Positions 32,774 through 41,145 of a stretch of 46,110 nt of DNA are shown piece after piece. Every line of letters starts with the position of its first letter. The stretch's first letter is position 1. Source of the DNA: Pseudanabaena sp. M53BS1SP1A06MG (GTDB lineage Bacteria; Cyanobacteriota; Cyanobacteriia; Pseudanabaenales; Pseudanabaenaceae); assembly GCA_020404105.1 (NCBI GenBank), contig JADBWH010000022.1, positions 1 through 46,110 on the forward strand. Reading direction: 5' to 3'. Position numbers and translations under genes: made by a program. Under the pieces are notes generated by a model, which was not told the DNA's origin, searched no databases, and saw only the letters and a list, made by a program, of their open reading frames with translations.

Positions 32774-34327
32774 TTATCCCCGAATCACCGTAATATCTCG
32801 ACCTGCGGGACTTATCGCGCTCTCCGTGATAGTGCGATCGCTGAGTGGGGGCAAATCTTCACGGCGATCAAAGATCACTAACCAACCTGTATCTAAATTC
32901 AGCCCCGATAGATATTTATCCAATTGCTTTAAGCCTTCATTAAGTGGGTCTGGTTTGCGATCGCGCCATACTTTTAGCTCCATTCCCAAAGTTAGCTCCC
33001 CATAACGCAAACAAATGTCCATTCGTCCTGAGCCAACTGCATATTCCCGCTCCAAACTACCACCACCATTGACGACCCGATGCAAAAATGCCATTAATAC
33101 TAAATGGGGGGCAATTTCTGGATAGGGCGTACTTTTAAATAGAGGCTCTCCATGCTGTCGCCAAAAATCGATGAAAGAATCTAAAAGCGCTTGGGCATCT
33201 AGTTTACCGTTGGCATCTAACCATGTTGGTGATATTGAGGTTAATGAGGCGATTGTGATTGATGCCAATACTTTGGGAATGATTTCTCGATAGATTGGAT
33301 TAGCAATCTGGATACCGCCTCGACTATCCCGATTACATAGCCCTAGATCCAAGACATAACGCAGATCATCCTCTGGAGTATTTACCAATTCTTGCCCCGA
33401 TAAAATTGGCTGCATAATCACCCTTACTCTATCTTCGCGCAGCCTTTCAGCTAGGCTGTCTAAATGGGTATCTTGTCTTTGAATCAAAATCTCTTTGGCT
33501 TGGTTTACGAGTTCAGGTGTAATTGGAATATTGGGATCTTTGGCGATATATTCGGTGATTTCTTTGGCGATCGCATTGACCAGCCATGGCTGTCCCTGTG
33601 TCAAATGGAATGCTAACTCTATCGCTTCTTCTGTAAATATTTGTCCTGTCGCTTCTGTATGTTGTTGATAGAGATTTCTCACTTCTTCTAGGCTAAAATT
33701 GCTCAGCGTGAAGGAACGTACTTTGATGTTAAAGGGGCTTGAGGTATTGAGTCTTTCGCCGCCTCCTGATGCATATTTATAATCGCGGACATCTCGCATT
33801 CCCACTAGGGCAACTGATTGGGGAAATCCCTGTGGACGACGAGGAAAGCCATCTCTTAGCTGTCGCAATACTGTAATTAAGGTTTGATTTTGTAATGAGT
33901 CTATTTCGTCAATAAATAGCACTAATGGTCTTGGGGATAATTCTGACCATACTTTTAAAAAATTACCGATGCGTTGTGGCGGTTGATTAGGATTGTGAAT
34001 GGGTGGTTTTAATTCGTCTGTCAACCAAAAATCTGCTGCATCTCGCCATGCTGATAGGATCGCTTGTTCTGCTTTTTCGGGTTCATCGGGAAAGGCTGAC
34101 CCTACTTCCACTGACACCATGACGGCGTTATATTTGCCACTGGCGGTTAGCTCTTGGGCTAGTGACATCATCGCTGTGGTTTTGCCTGTTTGTCTTGGAG
34201 CATGGATGACGAAGTAATTTTCTTGGGCGATTAAATCAACTAATTCGGGCAGGCGATCGCTTGCTGGCAGCATATAGTGAATGTCAGCTTTACAAGGATC
34301 TGCGGTATTAAACCATTTTTTCTTCAT
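32774..34327 (-). CDS. AAA-like ATPase with C-terminal PD-(D/E)XK domain, paralogue 1
   Basis: 517 aa from ATG 34327. The N-terminal ATPase has Walker A HAPRQTGKTTAMMSLA and Walker B LVLFIDEIDSLQ, then a sensor-like ALVGMRDVRDYKY and a helical region (SLEEVRNLYQQHTEATGQIF). The C-terminal 130 residues have the layout of a PD-(D/E)XK nuclease: GSGRMDICLRYGELTLGMEL, then KVW (D, then ELK), and LKQLDKYLSGLNLDTGWLVI. Similar proteins occur in cyanobacteria as 'AAA-like' genes without known role. It follows its paralogue by 38 bp and precedes dndC, so the pair could serve as effector or accessory to the Dnd system. The nuclease fold is inferred from motif spacing. Confidence 0.7.
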   Translation of the reverse strand: MKKKWFNTADPCKADIHYMLPASDRLPELVDLIAQENYFVIHAPRQTGKTTAMMSLAQELTASGKYNAVMVSVEVGSAFPDEPEKAEQAILSAWRDAADFWLTDELKPPIHNPNQPPQRIGNFLKVWSELSPRPLVLFIDEIDSLQNQTLITVLRQLRDGFPRRPQGFPQSVALVGMRDVRDYKYASGGGERLNTSSPFNIKVRSFTLSNFSLEEVRNLYQQHTEATGQIFTEEAIELAFHLTQGQPWLVNAIAKEITEYIAKDPNIPITPELVNQAKEILIQRQDTHLDSLAERLREDRVRVIMQPILSGQELVNTPEDDLRYVLDLGLCNRDSRGGIQIANPIYREIIPKVLASITIASLTSISPTWLDANGKLDAQALLDSFIDFWRQHGEPLFKSTPYPEIAPHLVLMAFLHRVVNGGGSLEREYAVGSGRMDICLRYGELTLGMELKVWRDRKPDPLNEGLKQLDKYLSGLNLDTGWLVIFDRREDLPPLSDRTITESAISPAGRDITVIRG

Positions 34328-34365
34328 GTCAGCCATTTAATATAATTCAAACTTAGCAGAACAGT

Positions 34366-35913
34366 TTATCCCCGAATCACGGTAATATTTCGCCCTGCGG
34401 GACTGATTGCGCTCTCAGTGGTTGTCCGATCGCTTAGTGGTGGTAAACCCTCACGGCGATCAAATATCACTAACCAACCTGTATCTAAATTCAATCCCGA
34501 TAGATATTTATCCAATTGCTTTAAACCTTCATTAAGTGGGTCTGGTTTCTTGTCTCGCCATACTTTTAGCTCCATTGCCAAAGTCACTTTGCCATAGCGT
34601 AAACATAAATCCATTCGTCCCGAACCGATCGCATATTCGCGTTCTAATGTCCCTTTTCCATTGACCACCCGATGCAAAAATGCCATCAATACTAAATGGG
34701 GTGCAATCTCTGGATATGGGGTACTTTTAAACAATGGTTCTCCATGCTGTCGCCAAAATTCTAGAAATGACTCTAACAAGCTTTCAGGTACAAATTCTCC
34801 CTGTTCAGTTAGCCAAATTGGTTGAATATATCCCATTGAAGCCGATGTCACATAGGCAAGCACTCTGGGCAGTACCTCTTGATAAATGGGATTGGCGATC
34901 GCTAATCCATTCTCATTGCTACATAAACCTAAATCCAAAACATAGCGCACGTCATCCTGTGGCACATCTGGCAATTCTTGCCCTGCAAGGATCGGCTGAA
35001 TGATCGCTCTTACCCGTTCTTCGCGCAATCTCTCGGCTAGGCTATCTAAATGGGTATCTTGTATTTGAATCAAAATCTCTTTGGCTTGGTTTACGAGTTC
35101 AGGTGTAATTGGAATATGAGGATCTTTGGCGATATATTCGGTGATTTCTTTGGCGATCGCATTCACTAGCCATGGCTGTCCCTGTGTTAAATGAAATGCT
35201 AACTCTATCGCTTCTTCTGTAAATATTTGTCCTGTCGCTTCTGTATGTTGTTGATAGAGATTTCTCACTTCTTCTAGGTTAAAATTACTAAGTGTGAAGG
35301 AACGTACTTTGATATTAAAAGGACTAGATGTATTTAGGCGATCGCTTCCTCCTGATGCATATTTATAATCTCGTACATCGCGCATTCCCACTAGGGCAAC
35401 TGATTGGGGAAAGCCCTGCGGACGATTTGGGAAACCCGATCTTAATTGCCTTAATACAGAAACTAATGTTTCATTGCTCAAAGCGTCAATTTCATCTAAA
35501 AAGACGACTAACGGGCGGGATGATTTTTCTGCCCAGTTGCTTAGGTTTGTGCCAATTCTTGCACCTGCGTCTGCTTCTAACCATTGCTGCGGTTGTAATT
35601 CTCTAGGCAAACGAAACCGTATCGATTGCTTCCATTCATCTAAAATAGCGAGTTCGGCTGCTCCCACATCGTCTGAAAAGACTGCACCAACTTCAAGAGA
35701 TAGCATCACCGATGTATATCGACCACTGGCGGTTAGTTCTTGGGCTAATGCCATCATGGCGGTGGTTTTGCCTGTTTGTCTTGGGGCATGGATGACGAAG
35801 TAATTTTCTTGGGCGATTAACTGCTCTAGCTCTGGCAGGCGATCGCTTGCTGGCAGCATATAGTGAATGTCAGCTTTACAAGGACCTGCGGTATTAAACC
35901 ATTTCTTCATCAT
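34366..35913 (-). CDS. AAA-like ATPase with C-terminal PD-(D/E)XK domain, paralogue 2
   Basis: 515 aa with the same layout as the gene behind it: Walker A HAPRQTGKTTAMMALA, Walker B LVVFLDEIDALS, and C-terminal GSGRMDLCLRYGKVTLAMEL followed by KVW. The opening ~70 residues, the central block (about 185-300) and the C-terminus are almost identical in the two proteins, while about 75-150 (FSDDVGAAELAILDEWKQSI against FPDEPEKAEQAILSAWRDAA) and about 320-375 differ strongly. This patchwork points to tandem duplication with gene conversion or with selection for divergence in those regions. Divergent from the solo xisI gene. Confidence 0.7.
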   Translation of the reverse strand: MMKKWFNTAGPCKADIHYMLPASDRLPELEQLIAQENYFVIHAPRQTGKTTAMMALAQELTASGRYTSVMLSLEVGAVFSDDVGAAELAILDEWKQSIRFRLPRELQPQQWLEADAGARIGTNLSNWAEKSSRPLVVFLDEIDALSNETLVSVLRQLRSGFPNRPQGFPQSVALVGMRDVRDYKYASGGSDRLNTSSPFNIKVRSFTLSNFNLEEVRNLYQQHTEATGQIFTEEAIELAFHLTQGQPWLVNAIAKEITEYIAKDPHIPITPELVNQAKEILIQIQDTHLDSLAERLREERVRAIIQPILAGQELPDVPQDDVRYVLDLGLCSNENGLAIANPIYQEVLPRVLAYVTSASMGYIQPIWLTEQGEFVPESLLESFLEFWRQHGEPLFKSTPYPEIAPHLVLMAFLHRVVNGKGTLEREYAIGSGRMDLCLRYGKVTLAMELKVWRDKKPDPLNEGLKQLDKYLSGLNLDTGWLVIFDRREGLPPLSDRTTTESAISPAGRNITVIRG

Positions 35914-35997
35914 GTCAGCTATTTAACGGGCATATACTGTTTCAATATATAGCAAGGAGCTAAGCCAACCTAATCCTGTAAATGAGGAGATTGTGAA

Positions 35998-36333
35998 ATG
36001 GATAAAGTAGGTAAATATCGGGAGTATGTGCAAAGTTTGTTGTCTCGGTATGTGAGTGGTGATGTGTCAGATGATGAGGTTGAGTTGCAACTGATTTTTG
36101 ATGTAGAAAGGGATCATTATCAGTGGCTCAATATTGGCTGGCAAGACTTAACTCGTGTGTATCGATGTGTTATGCATTTTGATATTAAGGATGGCAAGAT
36201 TTGGCTGCAACAGAATTTGACTGATCAAAATCCTGCGGATGAGTTAAGTGCTATGGGTGTGGAAAGGCAAGATATTGTGTTGGGTTTGCAACCACCACAT
36301 AAGCGTCCATATAGAGATTATGGTGTTGCCTAA
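35998..36333 (+). CDS. xisI: XisI-family protein without XisH partner
   Basis: 111 aa. MDKVGKYREYVQSLLSRYVS, VERDHYQWLNIGWQDLTRVY and NPADELSAMGVERQDIVLGL are typical of XisI. Clear ribosome site (AGGAGA). No xisH lies before it; the gene upstream is the divergent AAA gene. It is one of only two plus-strand genes in the island. It is clearly different from the XisI at 27981 and so is not a recent copy. Confidence 0.88.
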   Translation: MDKVGKYREYVQSLLSRYVSGDVSDDEVELQLIFDVERDHYQWLNIGWQDLTRVYRCVMHFDIKDGKIWLQQNLTDQNPADELSAMGVERQDIVLGLQPPHKRPYRDYGVA

Positions 36334-36405
36334 AATCTTAATCATTATCAAGACAAGCTTTAATGGCTATGCTTTTGGGTTGTCAAAGCTTTAATCAAAC
36401 TGCAA

Positions 36406-37749
36406 CTATCCTAGCCCCCATAAACCTATCATTTCGCAGCAAGATAACATAGAACTTGAAGGATAACAATCACGATGCCACTGTTCATATGATGCACCAG
36501 TAGAGTTCTCATTCTCCCAATTTTTTATCTTTTCTATTTCAATATTAATGTCTTCCCATAAATCCGTTAAATTTTCTGGCAAATTTTCTGATGTCCATAG
36601 ACCTCTTTCTTCTCCCATTGGCTGCCACCAAAAATTCAAATCATTTATTGTTACATTTGCTGATTGGATCATGTAAGAACAAGAGGCTGTAGCTACTCTT
36701 AACAATAAAGAGGCACGAGAAATAACTTGCAGATGATGTCGTGGATCATTTGTATTAGATTGTTTGTGAGCTTCATCAAACACAATGGGATTATTCGGCT
36801 CACTTCTTCTAGTTAAGAAATTCTTTAACAATGAATTTGTAGCAATCGATGTATCTCCTATAGACGTAAACATCCTAGTAATGCGTTCTTCAAACCCATG
36901 ATGATTATTGCTAGGTGGGTCTCCCGTAATAGCCTCAAACAACATTTCTAAGCTTAATCTCAAAATATGCCTATCTATATAACTAAAACCAGCACTTCCA
37001 GAAGGCTCGCAGATTGACCATAGATTGTGAACAAATTTAGATGTATCTAATACATTTAGGGGGGAAACAAAATTAAGACGTGAAGGACGATAACTTGCTT
37101 CATTTCTTGAATCGTGATCAGCGCTAAGGCGTTGTATATCAAGTCCCCATGTCTTAAGCCATTTTTTCGCTATGATATTTGGGTTTCCTCCTTGACTAAA
37201 AGCATTTAGCCAATCATTAAGAGTCCTACCATTTACTTGAATTAACTCAGCAACAAGAAAACTAGAACTTAACATGGAATGGTCAGCCCAAGACTCAAGG
37301 CACTTCCAAACCATCTCATGAGTAGTTCCATTAATTTTATGGCAAACACCATTTCCATATAGTACAAAATGTTGTTTATTGAAAATTCCTATTCCTACTG
37401 TAGCTAGTAAAGACATAGCTGCACGTAACTCAGCATAATATGCAAGATGCCTTGCACTCGCAGGATCGCAGCGCATGTGACTTGATAATGCTCTACTAAG
37501 ATAATTCCAGCCATCGTTACAGTGAAGCAAAGTAGATGCAGCTATGTACTGTGATAAGTCCGTGTGATTAATTGAACTATTATTACAGTCGCTCTCTATT
37601 CTATTTGTCGTATCAACACGATAGCAGTTATTAGGGGCAAGCCAATCTCCATCAGAGAAAAAAGATCGCAAGTTTGCAAAGGCATTTTGAACAGCGAGGT
37701 CTGATGTCCCAGCTAAAACTAGTATTTGATTTGGACCTAGACTAGGCAT
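36406..37749 (-). CDS. Unknown 447-aa protein paired with the DGQHR protein
   Basis: Not recognised. I chose the ATG at 37749 (MPSLGPNQILVLAGTSDLAV), 7 bp after the DGQHR gene; the open frame continues further upstream but only inside that gene. The protein is soluble, rich in Ser, Asn and Trp, and has no P-loop or nuclease motif that I can see. The N-terminal part has a region rich in Arg and His (SSHMRCDPASARHLAYYAEL). The C-terminus ends with several Cys and Trp residues. Its place directly behind the DGQHR gene suggests joint work with it. Confidence 0.7.
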   Translation of the reverse strand: MPSLGPNQILVLAGTSDLAVQNAFANLRSFFSDGDWLAPNNCYRVDTTNRIESDCNNSSINHTDLSQYIAASTLLHCNDGWNYLSRALSSHMRCDPASARHLAYYAELRAAMSLLATVGIGIFNKQHFVLYGNGVCHKINGTTHEMVWKCLESWADHSMLSSSFLVAELIQVNGRTLNDWLNAFSQGGNPNIIAKKWLKTWGLDIQRLSADHDSRNEASYRPSRLNFVSPLNVLDTSKFVHNLWSICEPSGSAGFSYIDRHILRLSLEMLFEAITGDPPSNNHHGFEERITRMFTSIGDTSIATNSLLKNFLTRRSEPNNPIVFDEAHKQSNTNDPRHHLQVISRASLLLRVATASCSYMIQSANVTINDLNFWWQPMGEERGLWTSENLPENLTDLWEDINIEIEKIKNWENENSTGASYEQWHRDCYPSSSMLSCCEMIGLWGLG

Positions 37750-37756
37750 TCTTTTT

Positions 37757-39310
37757 TTAATATCCCAAGATTTGAATAACTTCCTTAGCGGCAATACCAA
37801 CATCTCCCCGATCAATTGAAAGATGTGATAGCAACTGTTTTCTAAGTTCTTTATAACCAGCCCCACCACGAATAGCTGCTTTACGAAGACGCTCATCATC
37901 TGATAAATTAGGAGCAGAAGAAGAGCGCCAATCATACGTTACTAGACTATTCGCTATATCAATCAGAAATCTTCCTACAGCTTGCTTAGTCAGAGATTCT
38001 ATAGCCATACTTATTGCTTCATGCTCAGGAGAATTAGAAATTTCGCCAACATCCCAATCACTAAGCCTAAGTTTTTGTGCCCTTACATAGCAAAGATCGT
38101 TAGTGATGTACAAAACCCCTCGAGTACCTATGTTTGTATTAAAGTGAGTATCCTGAGAGCCAGCAAATGAAGGATCTTGACTACTAGAGGATATATTAGT
38201 TGAAGCTTCTGTTCTAGTTGAAGCTTCTGTTCTTAGAGAGAGCATCCAAGGTTCATTTGAGCTTTTGACAGCATCTTCAATCTTCTGCCACAAAAAAATA
38301 AGAAAAGCAGCTTGTTGTGCTCGGCTCCAAGGTAAAACTTCATCATCACTTCCAACAGAAGCACCAAATAATCCTCCAATGCGAATGCCTTTACCTTCCC
38401 ATGCTCTAACATAAGTTGCTGTAAGAGATTTAATCCATGCTGCCTGAGTTACCATCTTCTCTGCTAACCCAGATTCTCCCAACATATTAATTCTTCTATA
38501 CCAAGGACTGTCTGGATAAGACCAAAGAGCGTCTACAAGCTCTTGAGATCTACTCTCTCTATAAACTGCATGACCTTCACCTCTTTCAAGCCAATCTTCC
38601 ATCCTTAAAAGTGGATACAGATCAAATGCTAAACTGGCATTTATTTTTTTAGGTTTAATATTTATTGTCCAGAATAGGTAGGCTTGCCAACTGATATCTA
38701 ATCCATAAAAAGCTACAACAGGAAGTTCAAAATTCCCATCTAGAGTTTTGTCATCAAAAGCCCATAATCTATGCTGTCCATCTATAACTTCTATAGGTGG
38801 TAACCCTTGAGGCTTCCATTCTGATTGATTAAAGTTCTTAGGAAGTTTAATAATTGATTTACCAGCTTCGTCTGTAATTGAAATTAGATCATCAACATGA
38901 ACTTGTTTACCTCGTCTCGTATCATTTTCGGTCAGTATATTTACAATGATGGCAGTTGGTAACCACCCAGGTTTCTTTAAATCATCAAACTGACCTGATT
39001 CTCGTTGTCTTTTATTAAGAGACGATAAAGGATATCCGTATTGGGTAAATACATTAATTTCTTTGGATCTTTCTGGATCGTGACGACGCTGAATCTCTGG
39101 ACGAAATTGGGTGTTGTCCATGGTTCTACGATAGACTCCAGAAAGTGCTTTTAAATTTGGAGCTGATAAGGTGAACATGTAAAAGAATTTATTAGGGCGC
39201 GTCCTGTGATTTTTTTGATCAAAAATCACATTTTCCCATTCATTCAGCCACTGTTGAACCTTGATAGCAAAAACCTCATAAGGTTTATTGGCTTCTTCAT
39301 TAATTTCCAT
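37757..39310 (-). CDS. dndB: DndB-like DGQHR-domain protein
   Basis: 517 aa. The signature motif VIDGQHRLWAFDD (DGQHR at 177-181) and the following LPVVAFYGLDISWQAYLFWT define the DGQHR family that includes DndB, a DNA-binding protein which represses dnd transcription and limits modification in known systems. It is longer than classic DndB (about 360-400 aa), so it could be one of the phosphorothioation-associated DGQHR proteins rather than DndB itself. An 18-bp tandem duplication gives RTEASTRTEAST near residue 365. The gene stands between Dnd-associated protein 4 (23 bp) and the unknown 447-aa protein (7 bp). Confidence 0.75.
   Translation of the reverse strand: MEINEEANKPYEVFAIKVQQWLNEWENVIFDQKNHRTRPNKFFYMFTLSAPNLKALSGVYRRTMDNTQFRPEIQRRHDPERSKEINVFTQYGYPLSSLNKRQRESGQFDDLKKPGWLPTAIIVNILTENDTRRGKQVHVDDLISITDEAGKSIIKLPKNFNQSEWKPQGLPPIEVIDGQHRLWAFDDKTLDGNFELPVVAFYGLDISWQAYLFWTINIKPKKINASLAFDLYPLLRMEDWLERGEGHAVYRESRSQELVDALWSYPDSPWYRRINMLGESGLAEKMVTQAAWIKSLTATYVRAWEGKGIRIGGLFGASVGSDDEVLPWSRAQQAAFLIFLWQKIEDAVKSSNEPWMLSLRTEASTRTEASTNISSSSQDPSFAGSQDTHFNTNIGTRGVLYITNDLCYVRAQKLRLSDWDVGEISNSPEHEAISMAIESLTKQAVGRFLIDIANSLVTYDWRSSSAPNLSDDERLRKAAIRGGAGYKELRKQLLSHLSIDRGDVGIAAKEVIQILGY
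38198..38233. repeat. 18-bp tandem repeat inside the DGQHR gene
   Basis: Two perfect copies of AGTTGAAGCTTCTGTTCT, in frame, adding six residues. A recent slip duplication is likely. Confidence 0.8.
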
Positions 39311-39333
39311 ATTAATTCTCTGTTACCTAGTAA

Positions 39334-39804
39334 CTAAATTGACAATAGGTTACTCAAATCAAAATCACCATTTTTATTAGCCATTTCATCCCTTTCAGAA
39401 CTTAGAAACAGCAAAATACGTTCTAAATGATCAACTGATCCTTTGATTTCATTGTCAATTATTTCTAGCCCTGCATTAGCATACTCCTCAAAAATCTTGA
39501 TCCGCGACTCCTCAGCCTCATCATTGTCAGCAAGCACCCTAGGGTTTTTAGTTGCAACTACAGCCAAAAGTTTCACTACTTTATCATATTTTCTAAAAAC
39601 ATCATACGGGATTGGATCTGGATCTTTTTTTGAGAACTCACCAAAAGGCTCACGGCGATCGCGCTTTGCCCCCAAAGCCGCCGCAAATACCAGAACCTCC
39701 GCATAAGTTTGGAATGGCTTAGTCGTATCATCCGCCCCCTCAGCCCTCAAAGACTTTACTAACTCCGCCTTATCCTTCGCGATCTTTACCCTTGCATCAG
39801 CCAT
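39334..39804 (-). CDS. Dnd system-associated protein 4
   Basis: 156 aa. The pattern KPFQTYAEVLVFAAALGAKR followed by DRREPF and NKNGDFDLSNLL at the end fits the 'DNA phosphorothioation-associated protein 4' family, small helical proteins found next to dnd genes with no known biochemical role. It is probably in one mRNA with the DGQHR gene 23 bp behind it. Confidence 0.8.
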   Translation of the reverse strand: MADARVKIAKDKAELVKSLRAEGADDTTKPFQTYAEVLVFAAALGAKRDRREPFGEFSKKDPDPIPYDVFRKYDKVVKLLAVVATKNPRVLADNDEAEESRIKIFEEYANAGLEIIDNEIKGSVDHLERILLFLSSERDEMANKNGDFDLSNLLSI

Positions 39805-39840
39805 TCTTACTTATTCCTTGTTACCCAATCTAAAAACATC

Positions 39841-40200
39841 TTACACACAAGCGATCGATTGATTAACTTCAGTCACCATCAAACCAGCCATCATCAACAA
39901 GCGATCAGACTGATGACGAGTATGCAAAGCCAAAAGCGATCGTGTCTCTACAGGAAAAGCTTGCCACCAAGCTAATAACTCCCTATGCATAGTCGCCAAA
40001 TCAATCAAAAACTCTTGGGGAACATTCGGCGCACACCAATCAATTGCCAAAGCTGCCTCACGCAAAGAAAGCTTAGTCAATTCATCATAAGCAGGTGAAC
40101 CAGCATAACGAGAGATATTAGATAGCGTTGAAGCAATATTCCCCAACTGTTGCTGCCAACTCAAAGTTTTAAATCTTTCGTAAAGACTATGACGCTCCAT
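39841..40200 (-). CDS. Unknown 119-aa helical protein
   Basis: MERHSLYERFKTLSWQQQLG at the start, then mostly helical sequence with repeated LLA/LLM (WQAFPVETRSLLALHTRHQS, DRLLMMAGLM). Its ATG overlaps the TAA of the preceding gene by one base (TAATG), so the two are coupled. Not recognised. The small paired layout is like a toxin-antitoxin unit, but no known domain of that kind is seen. Confidence 0.65.
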   Translation of the reverse strand: MERHSLYERFKTLSWQQQLGNIASTLSNISRYAGSPAYDELTKLSLREAALAIDWCAPNVPQEFLIDLATMHRELLAWWQAFPVETRSLLALHTRHQSDRLLMMAGLMVTEVNQSIACV

Positions 40201-40418
40201 TACACCACCTCCAAAAGATAACGAACAATTTTTTCAATTCTTGACTTCAATTGCAAATCTCTAACTTCCATTGTCACATTTTGTTGACAATGAAGCTCAC
40301 CACCACCAGCTAAAATTTCTTTAGCCACATCAACCGCCAGCTTAATTCGTAAGCCAAAAAACGGTTCTGCCATTTCTCTGATTTTTTCTGAATTAGTAGG
40401 TTCTCGAATAATGATCAT
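40200..40418 (-). CDS. Short DUF5674-like protein
   Basis: 72 aa. MIIIREPTNSEKIREMAEPF, FGLRIKLAVDVAKEILAGGG and ELH match the N-terminal half of DUF5674 proteins as I recall them. The usual GSxQxxLWGINLYP segment is missing, and the protein goes straight to a C-terminal-type helix (RDLQLKSRIEKIVRYLLE). So it is either a short variant or an internally shortened one. Coupled to the 119-aa gene behind it. Confidence 0.55.
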   Translation of the reverse strand: MIIIREPTNSEKIREMAEPFFGLRIKLAVDVAKEILAGGGELHCQQNVTMEVRDLQLKSRIEKIVRYLLEVV

Positions 40419-40443
40419 AGAAATTTTGAGTTGTCTGTATTTT

Positions 40444-40500
40444 TTTAAGATTTAAATCATTTCTGCCTCCATTGGTTGCAGAAATGATTTAAATCTTAAA
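40444..40500. other. 23-bp stem hairpin across the Uma2 stop codon
   Basis: Arms TTTAAGATTTAAATCATTTC plus TGC and complement, 11-nt loop. The Uma2 TAA lies in the first arm on the minus strand. No U tract follows, so partial termination, mRNA end protection or processing within the operon is more likely than full termination. Confidence 0.6.
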
Positions 40501-41145
40501 AGTCTGCAATAGCCATCTAGCGATCGCGCTATCATCTTCAGCTTGACTGCGTTTAAGCGCCTCTTCAACTATGGCAATACTCAAACCCTCTAAAACCTGT
40601 GACTCTCTAATTGTGCCACTACGCCCCCCTGACATTTCAAAAGCATAAACCTGTGACTCGCCGCCATTCACTACCCAATATTCCTTTACTCCCAACTGCT
40701 CATACAAAATCCGCTTGCGCCCCAAGTCATCATTCAGGGATGTCGTAGCAATTTCTACCACTAAATGGGGAATCTCAAAACTATCAAGATCGATAGAACT
40801 ATTATTTTGAGGAGGTAACAAAAAACTATCGCCAATATAAAAAGAGCAGTCAGGCTGGCATTCTTGCAAACCTGTTTTCCGAAAACTAGTATTAGTCAGC
40901 TTGAGAATACGCATATTTTTAGCGATCGCAAATAGACTAATTACATCATAAACAACCGAATTATTGCGCCCATGCAAAGGTCCCAAAGCCGCCATCTCAA
41001 TCCTCATTGTGTCGTGATCATAATAAAATCTAGCTCTCTCTGCATAAGCAGGATCTTCAGATAAAGTTTGAAACTCGTCCCAAGTTGCCTTAACCCAGCG
41101 ATCGCTAACAATCTCAGCTTTAGGAGCCGTAGTTGTATTAACCAT
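40489..41145 (-). CDS. Uma2-family putative endonuclease
   Basis: 218 aa with the PD-(D/E)XK-type Uma2 (DUF820) core: WVKATWDEFQTLSEDPAYAE at the start, CQPDCSFYIGDSFL with the first Asp, then PHLVVEIATTSLNDDLGRKR and ILYEQLGVKEYWVVNGGES, with Glu in VVEIA and Lys in GRKR as likely active-site residues. Uma2 genes are numerous in cyanobacteria, mostly solitary and of unknown role. Here its ATG lies inside the end of the SMC-like ATPase gene (8-bp overlap), so translation is coupled, which points to a joint function. Confidence 0.85.
   Translation of the reverse strand: MVNTTTAPKAEIVSDRWVKATWDEFQTLSEDPAYAERARFYYDHDTMRIEMAALGPLHGRNNSVVYDVISLFAIAKNMRILKLTNTSFRKTGLQECQPDCSFYIGDSFLLPPQNNSSIDLDSFEIPHLVVEIATTSLNDDLGRKRILYEQLGVKEYWVVNGGESQVYAFEMSGGRSGTIRESQVLEGLSIAIVEEALKRSQAEDDSAIARWLLQTFKI

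Noticed and set aside
36406-37935. Extended version of the 447-aa protein with 62 more N-terminal residues
   Set aside because: The extra part lies wholly inside the DGQHR gene; the ATG at 37749, 7 bp after that gene, is the natural start.
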